A DNA stretch of 64,000 nucleotides from Hirudinaria manillensis (lineage: Eukaryota; Annelida; Clitellata; Hirudinida; Hirudinidae): NCBI GenBank assembly GCA_034509925.1, contig CM067526.1, positions 11,079,629 to 11,143,628 of the forward strand, written 5' to 3'. The translations under genes were made by a program, and so were the position numbers. This document shows positions 1 through 12,829 of the stretch, piece after piece; the stretch's first letter is position 1, and every line of letters begins with the position of its first letter. The notes beneath the pieces are model-generated. The model saw only the letters and a list, made by a program, of their open reading frames with translations, made no database searches and was not told where the DNA came from.

Positions 1-196
1 AAAACAACGACGGCAACAAAACAAAATATAAACGAATAATTATTACCGGACCAGCCAGTTTGCACGTCAAAATGGAAAAAATAAAAATGTTCATGCCAGC
101 ATGTTGCAGCCCTGTCGTGAATCTCAGGTTTGACTAGCCAAAGAAGTAACAAATAAAGTTTACAATTGCACTCGAGTCCCAGAAGAAAGTTTGCGT

Positions 197-3100
197 TCAT
201 TCAGTCAAGTTGCGAGATTTTTCGAATTTTTCCAAAGTATCTTGCAGTTGTTTCTTTCCCTGGCAGAGGATTCCTGCCAAGTTGAATTGATAAGTCCATT
301 TTTTTCCTGCAACCTTCTTGAGAATCATCTTGTCGTAGTAATACCTAAAGGTGGAATTTCAGTGGTTAAAATTCCTCGGATATTTTTTTCTTTTTACTCT
401 CATCTTATGAGCTGGTGGATGTTATTATTGTTGTTGCTGCTGCTGCTATTGCTATTATTGTTGTTGATCTATTACATCTATTACATTGCTTTTTCTCACC
501 TTAAGGCTCTTCCCATTTTTTCAAAGTTCATCCTGTTCCGTCGTTTTCGTCGTCCCCATTTCCTGGCCACCTCCTCGGGGTCAACCATTCTGAACTCCCC
601 CTCGCCACCCTCCCAGTGAATGCAGCCTTCTGCCAGCTCGGGATTTGCCAAGAGTTCCAGCAGAAACTGCCACAGTTGGGCGTGCGTGGAGCCTGTTTAA
701 AATTTTTTTGCAGTAAATATAAGTTTGTTTGTTTATTTATTTATTTATAAAAATTTATAAAATTTGCTTTGTTTAATTAGTTTTCCTTTCGATAGAGTCA
801 TCATTATAAGCGTATGTGCGTATGTTCAGACTTTGATACAGTAATAAAAGTTTAACAAATTCTTTTTTATAAAATAATATTACTAGAATTTATTTTCATT
901 GCATAAGTCAGGTGTTGATTTATCACCTGAAATAAACCTGAAAGAAATAAAAACAACAAAAGAATAACAGAGTCTTCCGATTCCACATTAGCATTAAAAG
1001 ATTCAAACACTCGTTGCATCAATTATAAATCGACGCTAACCTACATTTTGGCTCCCAAAATGGTTCAAAATGGCTCTCAATCTCCCTTCAGCTTGATGGT
1101 TTTTTACGGCTGAGGCTCTGCGAGGAGTGTCGCCCTTTGAGTTACAAGTCAGGGTGTTTTCGCTATTGTAAAAGGAGTCGCTGTTGCTGCAGATTACTGG
1201 CGTTTGATCGAGAAAACCTGAAATGGATTTGATGAATTTGAGACTGGATACTTATTTAGTAAATATTAATTTAGTTCAAATAAATTCTTCAATGACCATC
1301 AGAACGATTTTAAAATTTTCAATTTGGTCAAGTGATTATGTAAACTGCTTTTTGTCTTTAAAATCGCACGAGTTGTTAAAGCAGTCTTAAGCTCAGAATA
1401 ATTACAACTTCTACCAAGCTCTAGATAGCAAGCAGACACTTAATTCATTACACCCGCAATCAGCGAAAGTCGTCATCGCATAACATGGCCAATCTACGAA
1501 CAAAGCCCGGAGTGGAATAAAAAAACTGTTGAAAACACAATAAAAATATTGAAAATAAAATAAAGAGAGAATTGATTAAACGGACTTGTTTCTTTCAAAC
1601 CATTTCAAGTTCAACGGAATCGACAATCTTTCCGGAGTACATTGAAATTCACACGTGCGAAATTATAGAATGCCTCAAATATTGCCAGAGTTTGCAGGAA
1701 ACATCACACGATACTCGATTTGCACTCGGCTACAAGAAACCTAATTTTAGAATTTGTCTTTGGAGTTCTATTATAAGACATAGACTATTCTTTAAGAGAG
1801 TTCTGCAAGTCATCAATTAAAAAGAAGAGATGGCCAATCAACAGCTCTCGTCTTCTCGAGGCCCGAATCTGCCTTCATAAACAGCTAATAGACTTCGTGA
1901 AGGTGGGCAACTAACCTCGGCTAGTACTTAAGTTTTAATCATCGCAACACTTTCTCACGCCCATTCATTAAATTCACCTGGAAGTCTCTCACGCAATTTG
2001 GAGACATTCGACCTTTCGAGTATTGAAAGCATTCCTCGGGTGTTTAGGAGGAAAATCAAACGCTTTCGAAGGAAACGGCGTCTTATAATTTTTAGATAAT
2101 TGTCCCAGACCCGTGCCTGGACACGAGATTTCCCCCTCCCTATCGGAGCTAACGTCGCCAAAGTCACGTATATCGAGAAAGAAGTCTTTGATGATGAAGA
2201 GTTCCCCTGCTTTTGACCTTTACAAGTGGTGTTCCAGTTTACATTTGAAAATTAGATCCACTTTTTCTAATGCACCCGATTTCTAGCGAATTTTGATTAG
2301 CTCACCTATTTTCGCGTGTTCAAAACTCGGTAATGGAATTAGGTTAAGCAAATTGCAAGCACTAACTGAACTGATACCTCGTTAACAAGGTCAGCACGTT
2401 TTTCTCGACCGGCATTCACTTTTTGTTCCTTCCGACACAAAAATGCTAATAAAACGATTAATCTTGTATAACACACACGTCTCCTAATTACTTAAAGTTT
2501 CGTTCAAACTCACTTGTCATGTGATTTACGGCCCACGTGGTAGATTCTCTTTGTTCGGTCGAGCTCTGATTTGAGGCGGGAATGTAGGAGATATCAGTGC
2601 AGGATGCATTGGCTGGAAGCAATCCTTTCTGATGATCGCTTGAAGGAAAGAAATAGAATTCATCTTCTCCCGGGAAAGTGAAATGGCCTTGATTAGAAGG
2701 ACAATGATTGGTCTGCCAGTTGTGCGGAGTTGGTGGAGGGGAGAAGTAGGAAGGAATCGTGTACTCGCTCGTACTTAGCTGCAGATGAGAGTCGCAGACA
2801 AAGTTTTCCATCTGGAAGCTTCTGGAATCTGGAATCGAAGGCCACTTTCCAAGATGATCGTCGAAGGCATGGAAATCTTTGCAACCGGAGAGGTTTTCCA
2901 TGTAGTAATCGGACGGTTCGTTGAGCAGAAGGTGTTCGAGATAGGACGGAGGTGGAGGTTTCGTCTTGAAGGAGTAAATGGACCGCGAAGAGATGCTTTC
3001 TTCTTCTGCATCGTCATCGCTCGAGTGGAGAGTCATTGGACTGAAGATGTCGGAAACAAATTCTTCTGTGCTCGAGTCGCAAGAGCTGCAGGAAAAGGCC

Positions 3101-3207
3101 TGTTGGTTGAAGAGGAAGTCAGTCGTCGAAGCTGTCGGGTCGAAGAAGTCCTGGACGTGCTGCTGTGGAAAAAGAACTGGAAAACTGCCGTGACTTTCCA
3201 TTTTCAT
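197..3207 (-). CDS. ETS-domain transcription factor, 4 exons, complete
   Basis: Exons (minus): 3207-2514, 1217-1041, 692-500 and 344-197 (TGA). Phases join exactly into 403 aa. Exons 1 and 3 have strong donors (GTGAGT, GTGAGA); exon 2 uses GTTAGC. Residues about 294-376 form an ETS winged-helix DNA-binding domain near the C-terminus: [10 protein letters not shown], then [16 protein letters not shown], then the recognition helix [14 protein letters not shown] with both DNA-contacting arginines, then [12 protein letters not shown]. The N-terminal 230 residues are acidic, Ser/Pro-rich and have no pointed domain, as expected of an activation region (inference). The domain is nearest the ERG/FLI/FEV group in my reading but divergent: [10 protein letters not shown] replaces the usual ERKSKPNMNY. 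It should act in the nucleus at GGAA-core sites. A second ATG lies two codons in. ETS identity is sure; the subfamily is not. Confidence 0.88.
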
Positions 3208-6200
3208 GAGAAATCAAGAGTTTTATCTGCAAATGTAACAGAGATTATTGTCTAAGAGGAAACACAAGCCCACGATAATAGCATGCAAATGGATTTCGGG
3301 TGCATACTCATCAACATAACGAATCTTGCGGGCGGTATTATCAACATTTTCAAGCCATTACATCGTTCTATGAGTCCCTTATTCCTCGTCTTATTTACTT
3401 TTTACAAGGCTTTCGGAAGCTTTTTTTTAAACATTTAAAATTTGGAACTTGAAACTTCAGGTGGTTAGCTTAATTAATTGCAAGATTATCAGCTATCATA
3501 TCTAGCACAACAAAAGGAATCAAGCGGCCAACTTTCTTATATACAAGTTAACGAATTATTTATTTTAATCCCAATTAGATTTAGGTTCGACCGAGTTCAT
3601 TGCTGAAATTTTCAATTTAAAAGTTCGCCTTTCGCCCAGTGCTATAAATCAAGAGGCGATGGGGTGGTAAATTTTTTTAATTTTTTATTTCGGAACCATT
3701 TTGCTTCCAAGTGGAGTTCACCGGATACGCCTGTCATGGTAGTAATGCCGAGTTGCCGATTACTGGAGCGAGAAACAGCTACTCAGAATTGACTACCTAG
3801 ACTGACGTTCTCATCAAAAAACTTGTAAAAACTTAATTCGGTTGTGCAAATGTTAGAGTAAGTCGTTTTGTTTTTTGATTTTTTTTGTTGTTTGAGTAAA
3901 AAAAATTCTCGTTCAGAGATGTTAATCAAGAGGCTGGATTTGTTACTAATGATTCACTCACCCCTTCTTACGAAAGATCTGCTTGCAATTTCAAACTAAA
4001 TCGAGCTCCTAAAACAGCAAATCAACGCTCACGGATTTTCCGATAGTTTTCGGGTTGGTGGAGGTTTTAAACTTACTTATTATTATTATTGTTATTATTA
4101 TTATTACATTAACTAGTCAATCAACAGATAAACGTGTGGATTCAGATTTCCAAAAGGATGACACGTGATAAATGGAAAGATCGATTGACTAATCGGTCGA
4201 TTGATTTGTGACGACAACTTCTTCAGTCGCAGTGTAATTCAAAATTTTAATGAAGTAAATTTATTAATAAAGTGATGACGACGACTACGATGATGATGAA
4301 ATAAATCGAATCAAGAATCAGTCTGTTTCTCCATGAAATCCACCCAAAGCGCATGAAAAAGTTAATGACAAACAGAACAGTCGGTTTCATATCCTCCTCG
4401 TTATGATTTCCTGTTATTTATTTTTATATTCTTTAAAAATGACTTGTTTACCTTTTTTACGCATTTCGGTTTTTAATAGTTTTTTTTTGTTGTTTTTAAA
4501 TTTCTTAAAAACAATTTTCAGACCGAAAGAATTTCAATCGATCAATAAAGAAATCTAACATCGATATTCTGCATAAAAATTATTGTTGCATATTTTTACT
4601 AATTGCTAATTCGTAAATGAGTAAACAATTCAAATGTTGTTGTATAATAAGTCAATAAATACATCAACACATACATCAATGATTATCTTAATTATAACAT
4701 GTGGCTTCTTACATTTATTATGTTAATGGGATGTCATGGTTATCGTTTAAGAGAGAAATTATAATATTTACACTATTATATGATTGTAATTCATTATTTA
4801 ATAAATTTATTCTACTCATAAATTGCATAAAAAGTGAAGAGCTTGAAAATCAGCCTGAGGGAGTTTCATGCAAAAATAAATTCTCGAAGTTTTTTATTAA
4901 TTATAATAATAATAATAGAATTGACAATTAATGGCTACTTTTAATTCATAAACACATTTGATATGATCTCTTATTAAATCATTAATTTGACATATTTACC
5001 AAGAGAAACGAATCTAAATTTTTCCTTAATTGCAAAAATTATGCGGAAGAATTTGGAAAAAAAAATCAATTGTAATTCAGTGCATATTTTGGCCTTTTGT
5101 GTAGCTTATCAAGGTAATTTCAAACCAATGTCGAGAATTCCACCACCGAAAACTCATTTCATGTGAGAAGGAAAAAAATGACTGCAGATAAATTTCAGGT
5201 AATGTCTGATAGATGCCAAGTTCGCAGATGTTTAACAGATTATTACGCTACAAAGTCACTTCGTTAAGTATTAATAATTAAGTTAAGTTTTAATAAATAA
5301 CTTTCATCAATATTCTTTTCAGTTCATTTCTTCAACTAATTCATGATTATAATCCAACATTTAAAAATATATAGATAAGCACATGCTCAGGATGTCCTGA
5401 TATTTTAAAATTTCTAAACAAACTCCACTGATGAAATTAATAAATTAACTTTTAAAGCGGCCATTGTGCGGACCATCGTTCTGTTGTAAACATGGCTGCG
5501 AGAGTTCGGCGATGTCGGATTTCGCAGGAGTAATTACCAACTACTTACGATCTGTAATCAGTTTAATCGCTCGAAATTTTTGTAATAATTTCAGACGAAT
5601 ATGAGTGTTATTTAGAAACCATTATTTTCTTGTGGACTCCTAAGTTGTTATTTGAGAAGATGGCTCATGTAAGGTCGACTTGTATTAAGCTGTAACGTAA
5701 TTGCGGACGAATAGTCATGCAATTGGCATGTTTGAACTGATCATTCATTTACTAATTTATTGCAGAACTAATCTATTGTGAACATCGAAAACTGAACGAG
5801 GATCCTTCTCAAAATGGCTATTTTCGAAGTTTTAAATCTGGTGACTTTCGCTCAACTTATTGAACGTTAAAAAGTGTGGTTTCATAACGTTAGTTGCTTT
5901 GATCGCATTAACAAGTCCGAGACTTTATTAAATCAATACTCAAACCTTTAGTTCAATCAAATCAAATACTTGTTTTGTAGCATTAAACATTAACGCTAAC
6001 TTGAAAAGTAGCTGAGTTAATAACGAAATACCAAGTAGTGTAGAGTACTTAAGTTATGTTACGTTATATAATAATGCTAACTTGAAAAATAATAAGCTAT
6101 TAAGTTAACAAAGTTAAGTCCTAAATCGATTGAAATCGGGAAGAAACCCACTGCGACCGACATATTGGCGTTGCGGTCAGAACTTAGAATAAAATCATTT

Positions 6201-7787
6201 TTAACTTTAAGTCGAACGATGTCACCAATCTTAAGATATCAGCAATACGAGACAATTCTCCTTAAAAGCGCACCCGATATCTCTCGTACGACAACATTTG
6301 AACAATCGATCCGAACACATATTAAAAAAAAAAACAAAAACGTTCAAAGTAAACATACCCAGCAGAGATCAAAGCCTGGGCTTCCTCAAATATAAAAAAC
6401 TTTTTTTGTGGCCAAGACCCTTTTACAACCAGTCTGTGAAGTAGTGCCAAACTTGGCTTTTATAGGAGACGCTTATAGTGCATCAGTTGTGAGTTTATAC
6501 GAAATTTGCGTATGAGGCATCTCATTAATTCACCAGAACAGTGACTAAACATAGCTGGTTAGGGGAAAATGATTTCTAAAGGCTGATAATTGGGCTCGGT
6601 AGAATGGCAGACATTCACCTATTGTGTCTGTCTCATCTTGAATATTTCATCACCGCTGACATTTCGGACTAATTGTTGTTGTTGTCGTCGTCGTCTAGTG
6701 CCCTAGATAGCTCGATTTACGCTCGAACAGTTATCTAGAACTCACCAGTTGCAGAGGCAGAGCATAGGAAGATGGTAAGAGAATTAACAGGGTGAATCTC
6801 TATTGATTACTGCCGGCCTTCCCAGATCATTAATACGAATTAAGGAATGGTTCACTCTCCCTACTCGCGTATAATCGTCCCGAGGCACGCCACAGTCCCC
6901 TTGTTGCTGGTCTATTAGTGTTCCCAGCGATTCTTCATCAGCTCGCGTGAAGCGTGTGTTTTCAATAATCGACTTAATGGTATTCTATTATTTCTGCTCC
7001 TTTCTTGGTGTGTATTTTGTAAGATTGCTCTTCAATTAGCACTCATTTTTATAACTGCTCCGTCACGACAGCGTACCAAGCCGAGTTTGGTCGAACGGTC
7101 GCTTGTTTTTATTTCGCTTTTGTCACTTGCCTCCCTTTGGAGATCAAATTAAGAGATAGGAATAAAGCGAAATTCAAGAAAACAAATAACGTTAAAACCC
7201 AGAACGAAACTATAACAATTAAATTGGAGTAAATTGCCGAAAAACCACTGGAAATTCATTTCGAAAACTTTTGCCCTTTGAATCCTTCTTTGACTTTGCT
7301 TGTAATTTTATTAATGCTTTGTTCTGGCACTCCCTTCTCTCTGAAATGACAACGATTTTTTTTAATTATAAAAGAAATTTTTTTCGTCGGTGTCTCAGTA
7401 GACATCAGTTAGACATCCGATGTGCTTCTATTTTTGCGCATGTATTAAATATGAATTTGCAATTAAATTTTATTTATCTTAATATATTAATTATTTTTTA
7501 TTATCGTTCAGTAATAGTGAATTTTGGGAAAAACAACCTTTATTGCTAACAATTACACATAAATGATGTATTAATTTCAACTATTTCAGTGAGATTTGGC
7601 GTGAGTGTGACATCCTATGAAATCAGGAAGAAGTAGATCAAAACGAAATAAATTTATCTACTGAGATAAGAGCAGATAATAGGCGAACATAAGCTTAGAC
7701 TTTGCTAATGCAAAATCTTAAATATCGCGCGACTAATTTTAAGACAACAAATAAAATAATTAAAAATAAAAAAGAAAAGAATTTTTC
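3208..7787. other. Non-coding interval, ETS to coiled-coil gene
   Basis: AT-rich sequence with short homopolymer runs and a small TTA repeat near 4078-4106. I see no convincing exon, RNA gene or mobile element. The ETS promoter should lie in the first part. The stretch around 5455-5530 and 6680-7000 is of higher complexity and could hold regulatory DNA or an unrecognised exon. Confidence 0.5.
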
Positions 7788-10708
7788 TCACTTGAGGTCA
7801 GCAAACTTTTTGTCCATTTCGTCTTCAATGAGTTTCCTCCTAATGCATTCCTCTTGTGCCAACTGCCTGCCATATTTGTACTTCTCTGACATGTACTCCT
7901 TCCTCAACTGTTCGTTGTCGCACATCTGCTGTCTCAGGATGTGTCCGTATTCCTTTCTCTTCTGCTTCCTTCCTTCCACGCCTCTTTCCTTCTCAATTTC
8001 TTTAATCATTCGCCTGTTTAAAAAACAGTTACAGAGGATTATTGTCGAGAGAAGCGATTCTCAGAACCCGAGCAGGAGTTGAAGATGGCTTAGTTCTAGA
8101 GCTATCGAATCATACCTGAGATCCGATTCGAAGTAGAATTTGTCTCTGGTTGCTTCGATGGCTTGGAGTTCTCTTTTCGTTTGGATCTGATAATCCCTGC
8201 CCTTCTTGACGAGGTATTCGATTTCCTTCCTCTTGCTCTGGTCCTCCAACTCTCGCCTTATGAAATCCTTATCCGCCTGCTCGATGCTTCTTTGAATGCG
8301 CTTCACTTCCGCTTCCGTCTGTTTGTCCATGACGACTTCCAGCTGGCACCTGAGCAGATCGGAAATCTTCTGCTGCATTTCGATGTGTTCCCGACGGTTC
8401 TCCTTGGCTTGGTCGGTTTTATCCTGTTTCGATGGAACCGGTTTGGACAATAAAATGCCGGGGAGTGCATTCTTTACGTTTAACAATATTTTAGAAATAT
8501 TTCGGAGGAGGTCGTTAGCATCGCACTGTTGGATGGTTAATCAAATCAAAAAATTAATTTTTGCACTACGAAAGAGAAACTACAGACGTCCAACTCCTTT
8601 CTGATTTTGTCGATTCTTTCCATGAGAGCTTTTTCCGTGGCGGTGTCTTCGATACCCTTCTGTGTCTTCTGGAGCAGGAAGACGTCCAACTGCTCCTTGA
8701 AACTTCTTCTGCCTCCAGTTCCTCCATTTAATTTCTCGAATTCTTCCTCGTTCAACTTCTCCCAACACCTTCTCATCGCTTCTCCTTCCAAATGCTTGAT
8801 TTCAGCTTCTTCGATCTTTTCCTGGCACAAATAAATCACAAATAGATTTATTCGGCTGTTCGTCGTCTCCATCTTATGCAGAGGTGACATTGAAAACTCC
8901 TTGTCTTAATTGCAAGTTTTATAAATTAGTTAAACAATCGTAATCAAATATTTCGTAAATAAAGATTATTTGATTAATAAAATACTTTTAATTATCTGAT
9001 TACTGAATTATAGTGGAATCAATTTATTCTATGACGTGATGAATCATGGCTCGTTTATTTTTACAATCTCGCCTTCTTCGACATGAAGCATTTTTGTGAC
9101 CAGCTTTTCAACTCACGAGTTTCTTGCAATTGATTTGATTGACGAGACCAATCATGAGTTCTTTCTTCCTCCGTGCTTTCAATTCTTCTTCCGAGCCAAC
9201 GGCAGCGAGTCTCAATCTTTCAGTCTCGGCATCGAGTCTCCAGTCTTCATCTTTCCACTGCTGGAGTATTTCTTGTCTTTCTTTCATCTGCTCCGCCCAT
9301 ACGTTCCTGTTCTCTGCTGCTTTGGACAACTGTTGGAAATAGATAGTGGAATTATTTTGTTTTTATTTTTTTATTACTTTTGTCGTCGTTAGTTACATTA
9401 ATTTTATCATTATTTAATACATTAATGTATTACTTAAAAAATATTTCTTAAATATTTTAAATAACAATTAATGCAAAAGTATTTTTAAACATTTAAATAT
9501 TTAATTTAATATGTGTGTGGTATCGTGATGTTTCAATACAGCTACGAAGAACTCGGAACCATCCTGTATCTGAGTCACGCATATCTCTTAAAATCTTCAT
9601 TCACGACATTGAGATCACGTGTTAAGAAAAAACACAAACACGTTTGTTTTTATTTACCATTAAATCACACAAATTATTTTTATAAACCTGTGACGCCATC
9701 ATCAGAACGAAAAACGCACGACGCTACAAGACGAGCGGAGCAAAACAACCGACTTTATTGAGCAGTTTCATTTCCTCTTCGTTGTTGAGTCTTCCGTAAG
9801 GAAAGAGTTCGTGCCTGGCGTGGTACTTTCGCAGTTCTTCGCACCTGGAGTCGTCCGCCTCGCAATCCTGTTTCTGCCTCAAATCCTCCCACAAACTCCT
9901 GCACTGCTCCAGCTCTTCCTTCGGACACACAAGCGTCTGATTAACTGATTATCAATAAATACAAAATTAAAATATTGGAGGAATTGAATTGAATTGAATA
10001 AATACTTCTCGAAATTCACGCTAAAACCGTTCGCTTTTCGAGTCAAGACACTAAGTTTAATGTCGACGATGCATTTCAACTTAATTGATGCATATTAATA
10101 ATTGATTAATAAACAATTAGACGTAATTAAACGAGCGATTTAATAAAATGACCAATTATTGAGTAATTAGTTTTCCGAAGAATTCTTATTTAAACGTCTT
10201 ATTGAAGTCTTTTGAACCAACGATTTTTTCCAATTTATTCTCCAGGCATGTTCTTTCTTCCTCCTCCAATTCTTCGATTCCTTTGAATTTCTGCTCCTTG
10301 CAGATTCTCTCCATCTCCTTGCAATTCAACACCAGAGGCCCAGGGGTCCTGTAGGTGCACAGGTAGGGCCTGAAACGACACAAGAAGCACGAATTCATTC
10401 CGGCCCGAAGGTAGCGAGTTCGAAACTCACCTCATACAAGCTGGAGTCGAGTCCATTACTCTGACTTTTTCGATGACAACTCCAGCGGCTTTTTTCTCGT
10501 TAGCTTCGTGCTTGAAGTCATCGATGCTACTCGTGCCGTGATTGTTTGTGTTGTTTGTATTGGTGTTGTTGTTGCTGTTGGCATTGTAGTTCCTGTTCAA
10601 GAGGTGAACGCCTTTCCGTCGCTGGCACTGATTTGCGAAGAGCGTGGGGTCAGCATAAGAGGAGGGACACACCTTTCTGTAGCTCTTGTAATTGGCTTTA
10701 GCAAGACT
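7788..10708 (-). CDS. Charged coiled-coil protein, probably ciliary (trichohyalin/plectin-like); 7 exons, N-terminus missing
   Basis: Exons (minus): 10708-10431, 10369-10222, 9936-9754, 9329-9117, 8821-8588, 8525-8116 and 8013-7788. Phases are consistent and give 563 residues after an unseen N-terminal exon. Most of the protein is Glu/Lys/Arg-rich helix, for example KELQAI-type heptads and runs such as EELKARRKKELM. It has no signal peptide or membrane segment. Composition, length and exon style resemble trichohyalin/plectin-homology axonemal proteins (MNS1, CFAP45, CFAP53, CFAP210), which sit inside or along ciliary doublets, but I cannot assign one of these. Exon 1 carries an Asn-rich stretch from an AAC/AAT repeat. 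The last exon ends in TGA that overlaps a good donor (CAA|GTGAGA), so a further exon to the left is possible. Ciliary function is inference. Confidence 0.6.
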
Positions 10709-11130
10709 CTTTTAACAAATATTTACATTCATTGTTTTTATTCTTTGTAAATAAACCACCGATCGTAAACAAAATCAAATTATGAACATTTTTACTCGCT
10801 TGTTAAGCACGTGTTTACAAGTAGAATAAGCAAAAGTTAATTAATTAATTAATCACTTCACAAGCGAACCATTTCGAGGAGAAAAACTTAGCGGCGAATT
10901 CGATTTCCAATGGACAACCGATTTGAAAACAACTGACGTTTCAAATGTGCTTCAAGAAGAAAACAACTAAAAGTGGAATAGAATCAAAGCGATACTAGAA
11001 ATCGTATTTGGGGGGAAATTATTATTAAATATTAAACTAATATAATTAATATTAAATGTGGGAGATGATGGAGACAATGGATGATATGTTATCGACAATT
11101 TTAGTCTTTTCTCGATGGCAGATTAAATCG

Positions 11131-12786
11131 TCACCATTCGACACTGAAGGATCTGCACAAAGTTCCAGAATTGTTGTCGGCATTCTCGTCGCTTCCAGTC
11201 GTGTCGGGTTGCATAGGATAATCTGGTTGTTGTTGCGAGCTGTGGTTGTTGTTGTTTCCCTGTCCAATGCCGAAACCATACCTCGCGTCGCTTGAGTCCT
11301 CGGATTGCATAAACTCTTCGCCGTTTAAGTGGGATTCTGAATTCGGTTTGTCAGGACAATCATCGTAATCAGTGTCCAGGGATGAATTGCACTCGACCGT
11401 TTTTAGTGTCTGCAATTTGAAGAGTCGAGATTGTTTGGCAGCGAAGGAGCAATTAACTTGATGATGTAGGGCATTATCCAGGTGCGTGTTGCCATTTTGG
11501 TCGCTTTGGAGATCGTTCGAGCATCCAGAATAGTCGATGGTGAAATGTTTTTTGAACTTCAGCCTGCGCACCGACTCCGCCATTCTGGAGTTGCCGGCCG
11601 ATCTGTGCTGGTGGTAATGATGACGATTCTGATTGGAAGCCGGAAATTCTTCTTCCTCGTGGTCAACCAGGTAGGGCAGAAGGCTTTGGGCTGAGGAGAG
11701 AGGCACCAGGAGGTTGTAACTCTCGGAACCATCCTTGACCGATGGCGTTGAGATGACGAATGATTCCGCGCAAATGTTTTCATCTTGCAAGAGTCGTCGC
11801 AAGGCATCAACTGCTTCCCTGCTTCTCTTGGTCTGCACTTCAATTCCGTCCTGATTTTCCTCTTCGTCGAGAAGCATCAAGTCTCCATTCAAATCGATAG
11901 CATTTAGCTGAAGCTCATCGCCGTCCAGATTGTCCAGGCCTCGTTCCACGTCCTTGGCATCGATCTCGTCGGGAGACCACGGACCGTTCCCCATGTCGCA
12001 GGGGTCGCACGGAATCAGGTCGTCCATCTGAAGGAGTTCGGGGTTAAAGTTCAATCTCTGCGACCTTTCGGAGGCAGAAATGTTGCTGGCTATCCATCTT
12101 TTTTTCAGGCGCTGTCGTCTGTTTTTGTGCTGCCACTTGGCAATCAAAACGAAAAAGACGATGACGCCCAAAGCCAGGAAAGCTCCCAGGGTGCTGCCGA
12201 GTGCCAGCGACAATGAACTGCTGGCGGTGCTGCTGACGATGCACGATTCGAGGCCAGAGTCGAGGCTTTTAACTGCTGGAAGTTCTAAATTATGGCCTGG
12301 AAACGACGGAGTGGAAAGCAGTGTCGACGTTTTTTCAGGCAACGTTTGGCTATCATTATCAGGTCCTTGTGACGGAGGAATATCATTCGAGCGTTTATGA
12401 ACGGCCGGAGAGTAATCGGCCAGTCCTTGGGGAATGATCAAAGATCGTTTGTCAAACGATTCTATGCCTGCACGGATATCGGCAGCAGACGCGCCGTCGG
12501 AGAATTTCATGACGGCTCTGACGCAAATCTCGTAGACCGTGTTTTCGTGCAGGTGCTTGATGACGTAGGTGACCAGGGATGGACCGAGCGAGTCAACGCC
12601 GTGCTTGATGGTGCTACCCACGGCGTGGTACTTCACGGCGTATCCCCTCAGAGTCAGCCGGCCGTGGGTCCAGTTGCTCGGACCCAACTTCCAGCCAATG
12701 GTTATCGAGTTCTTGGTAGTCGCTCTGACGTCCACTTGCTGGAAGACCGTCGCGTCTTTGACGCTGCTGTCGCCGTTGTCCGCCAT
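11131..12786 (-). CDS. FN3-transmembrane protein, single long exon (perhaps the last exon of a larger gene)
   Basis: An open frame of 551 codons. Residues about 16-108 read as a fibronectin type III domain (SITIGWKL, GYAVKYHAV, VYEICVRAV). A Ser/Pro/Thr-rich stalk follows, then a transmembrane helix at about 193-216 ending in the basic stop-transfer KWQHKNRRQRLKKR, then an acidic, low-complexity cytoplasmic tail of about 320 residues. There is no signal peptide before the FN3 domain although the topology implies type I. An in-frame stop lies upstream of the ATG, but AG dinucleotides at the start would allow splicing from upstream exons carrying a signal and further ectodomain. The ATG is in good context (AAGATGG). 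Similar layouts occur in LRR-FN3 and Ig-FN3 adhesion receptors. The exact family is not recognised. Confidence 0.65.
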   Translation of the reverse strand: MADNGDSSVKDATVFQQVDVRATTKNSITIGWKLGPSNWTHGRLTLRGYAVKYHAVGSTIKHGVDSLGPSLVTYVIKHLHENTVYEICVRAVMKFSDGASAADIRAGIESFDKRSLIIPQGLADYSPAVHKRSNDIPPSQGPDNDSQTLPEKTSTLLSTPSFPGHNLELPAVKSLDSGLESCIVSSTASSSLSLALGSTLGAFLALGVIVFFVLIAKWQHKNRRQRLKKRWIASNISASERSQRLNFNPELLQMDDLIPCDPCDMGNGPWSPDEIDAKDVERGLDNLDGDELQLNAIDLNGDLMLLDEEENQDGIEVQTKRSREAVDALRRLLQDENICAESFVISTPSVKDGSESYNLLVPLSSAQSLLPYLVDHEEEEFPASNQNRHHYHQHRSAGNSRMAESVRRLKFKKHFTIDYSGCSNDLQSDQNGNTHLDNALHHQVNCSFAAKQSRLFKLQTLKTVECNSSLDTDYDDCPDKPNSESHLNGEEFMQSEDSSDARYGFGIGQGNNNNHSSQQQPDYPMQPDTTGSDENADNNSGTLCRSFSVEW

Positions 12787-12829
12787 CTTGAATTCTAGTC
12801 GTCGGCGTCCTCAAATTGTCGGATGTTGA

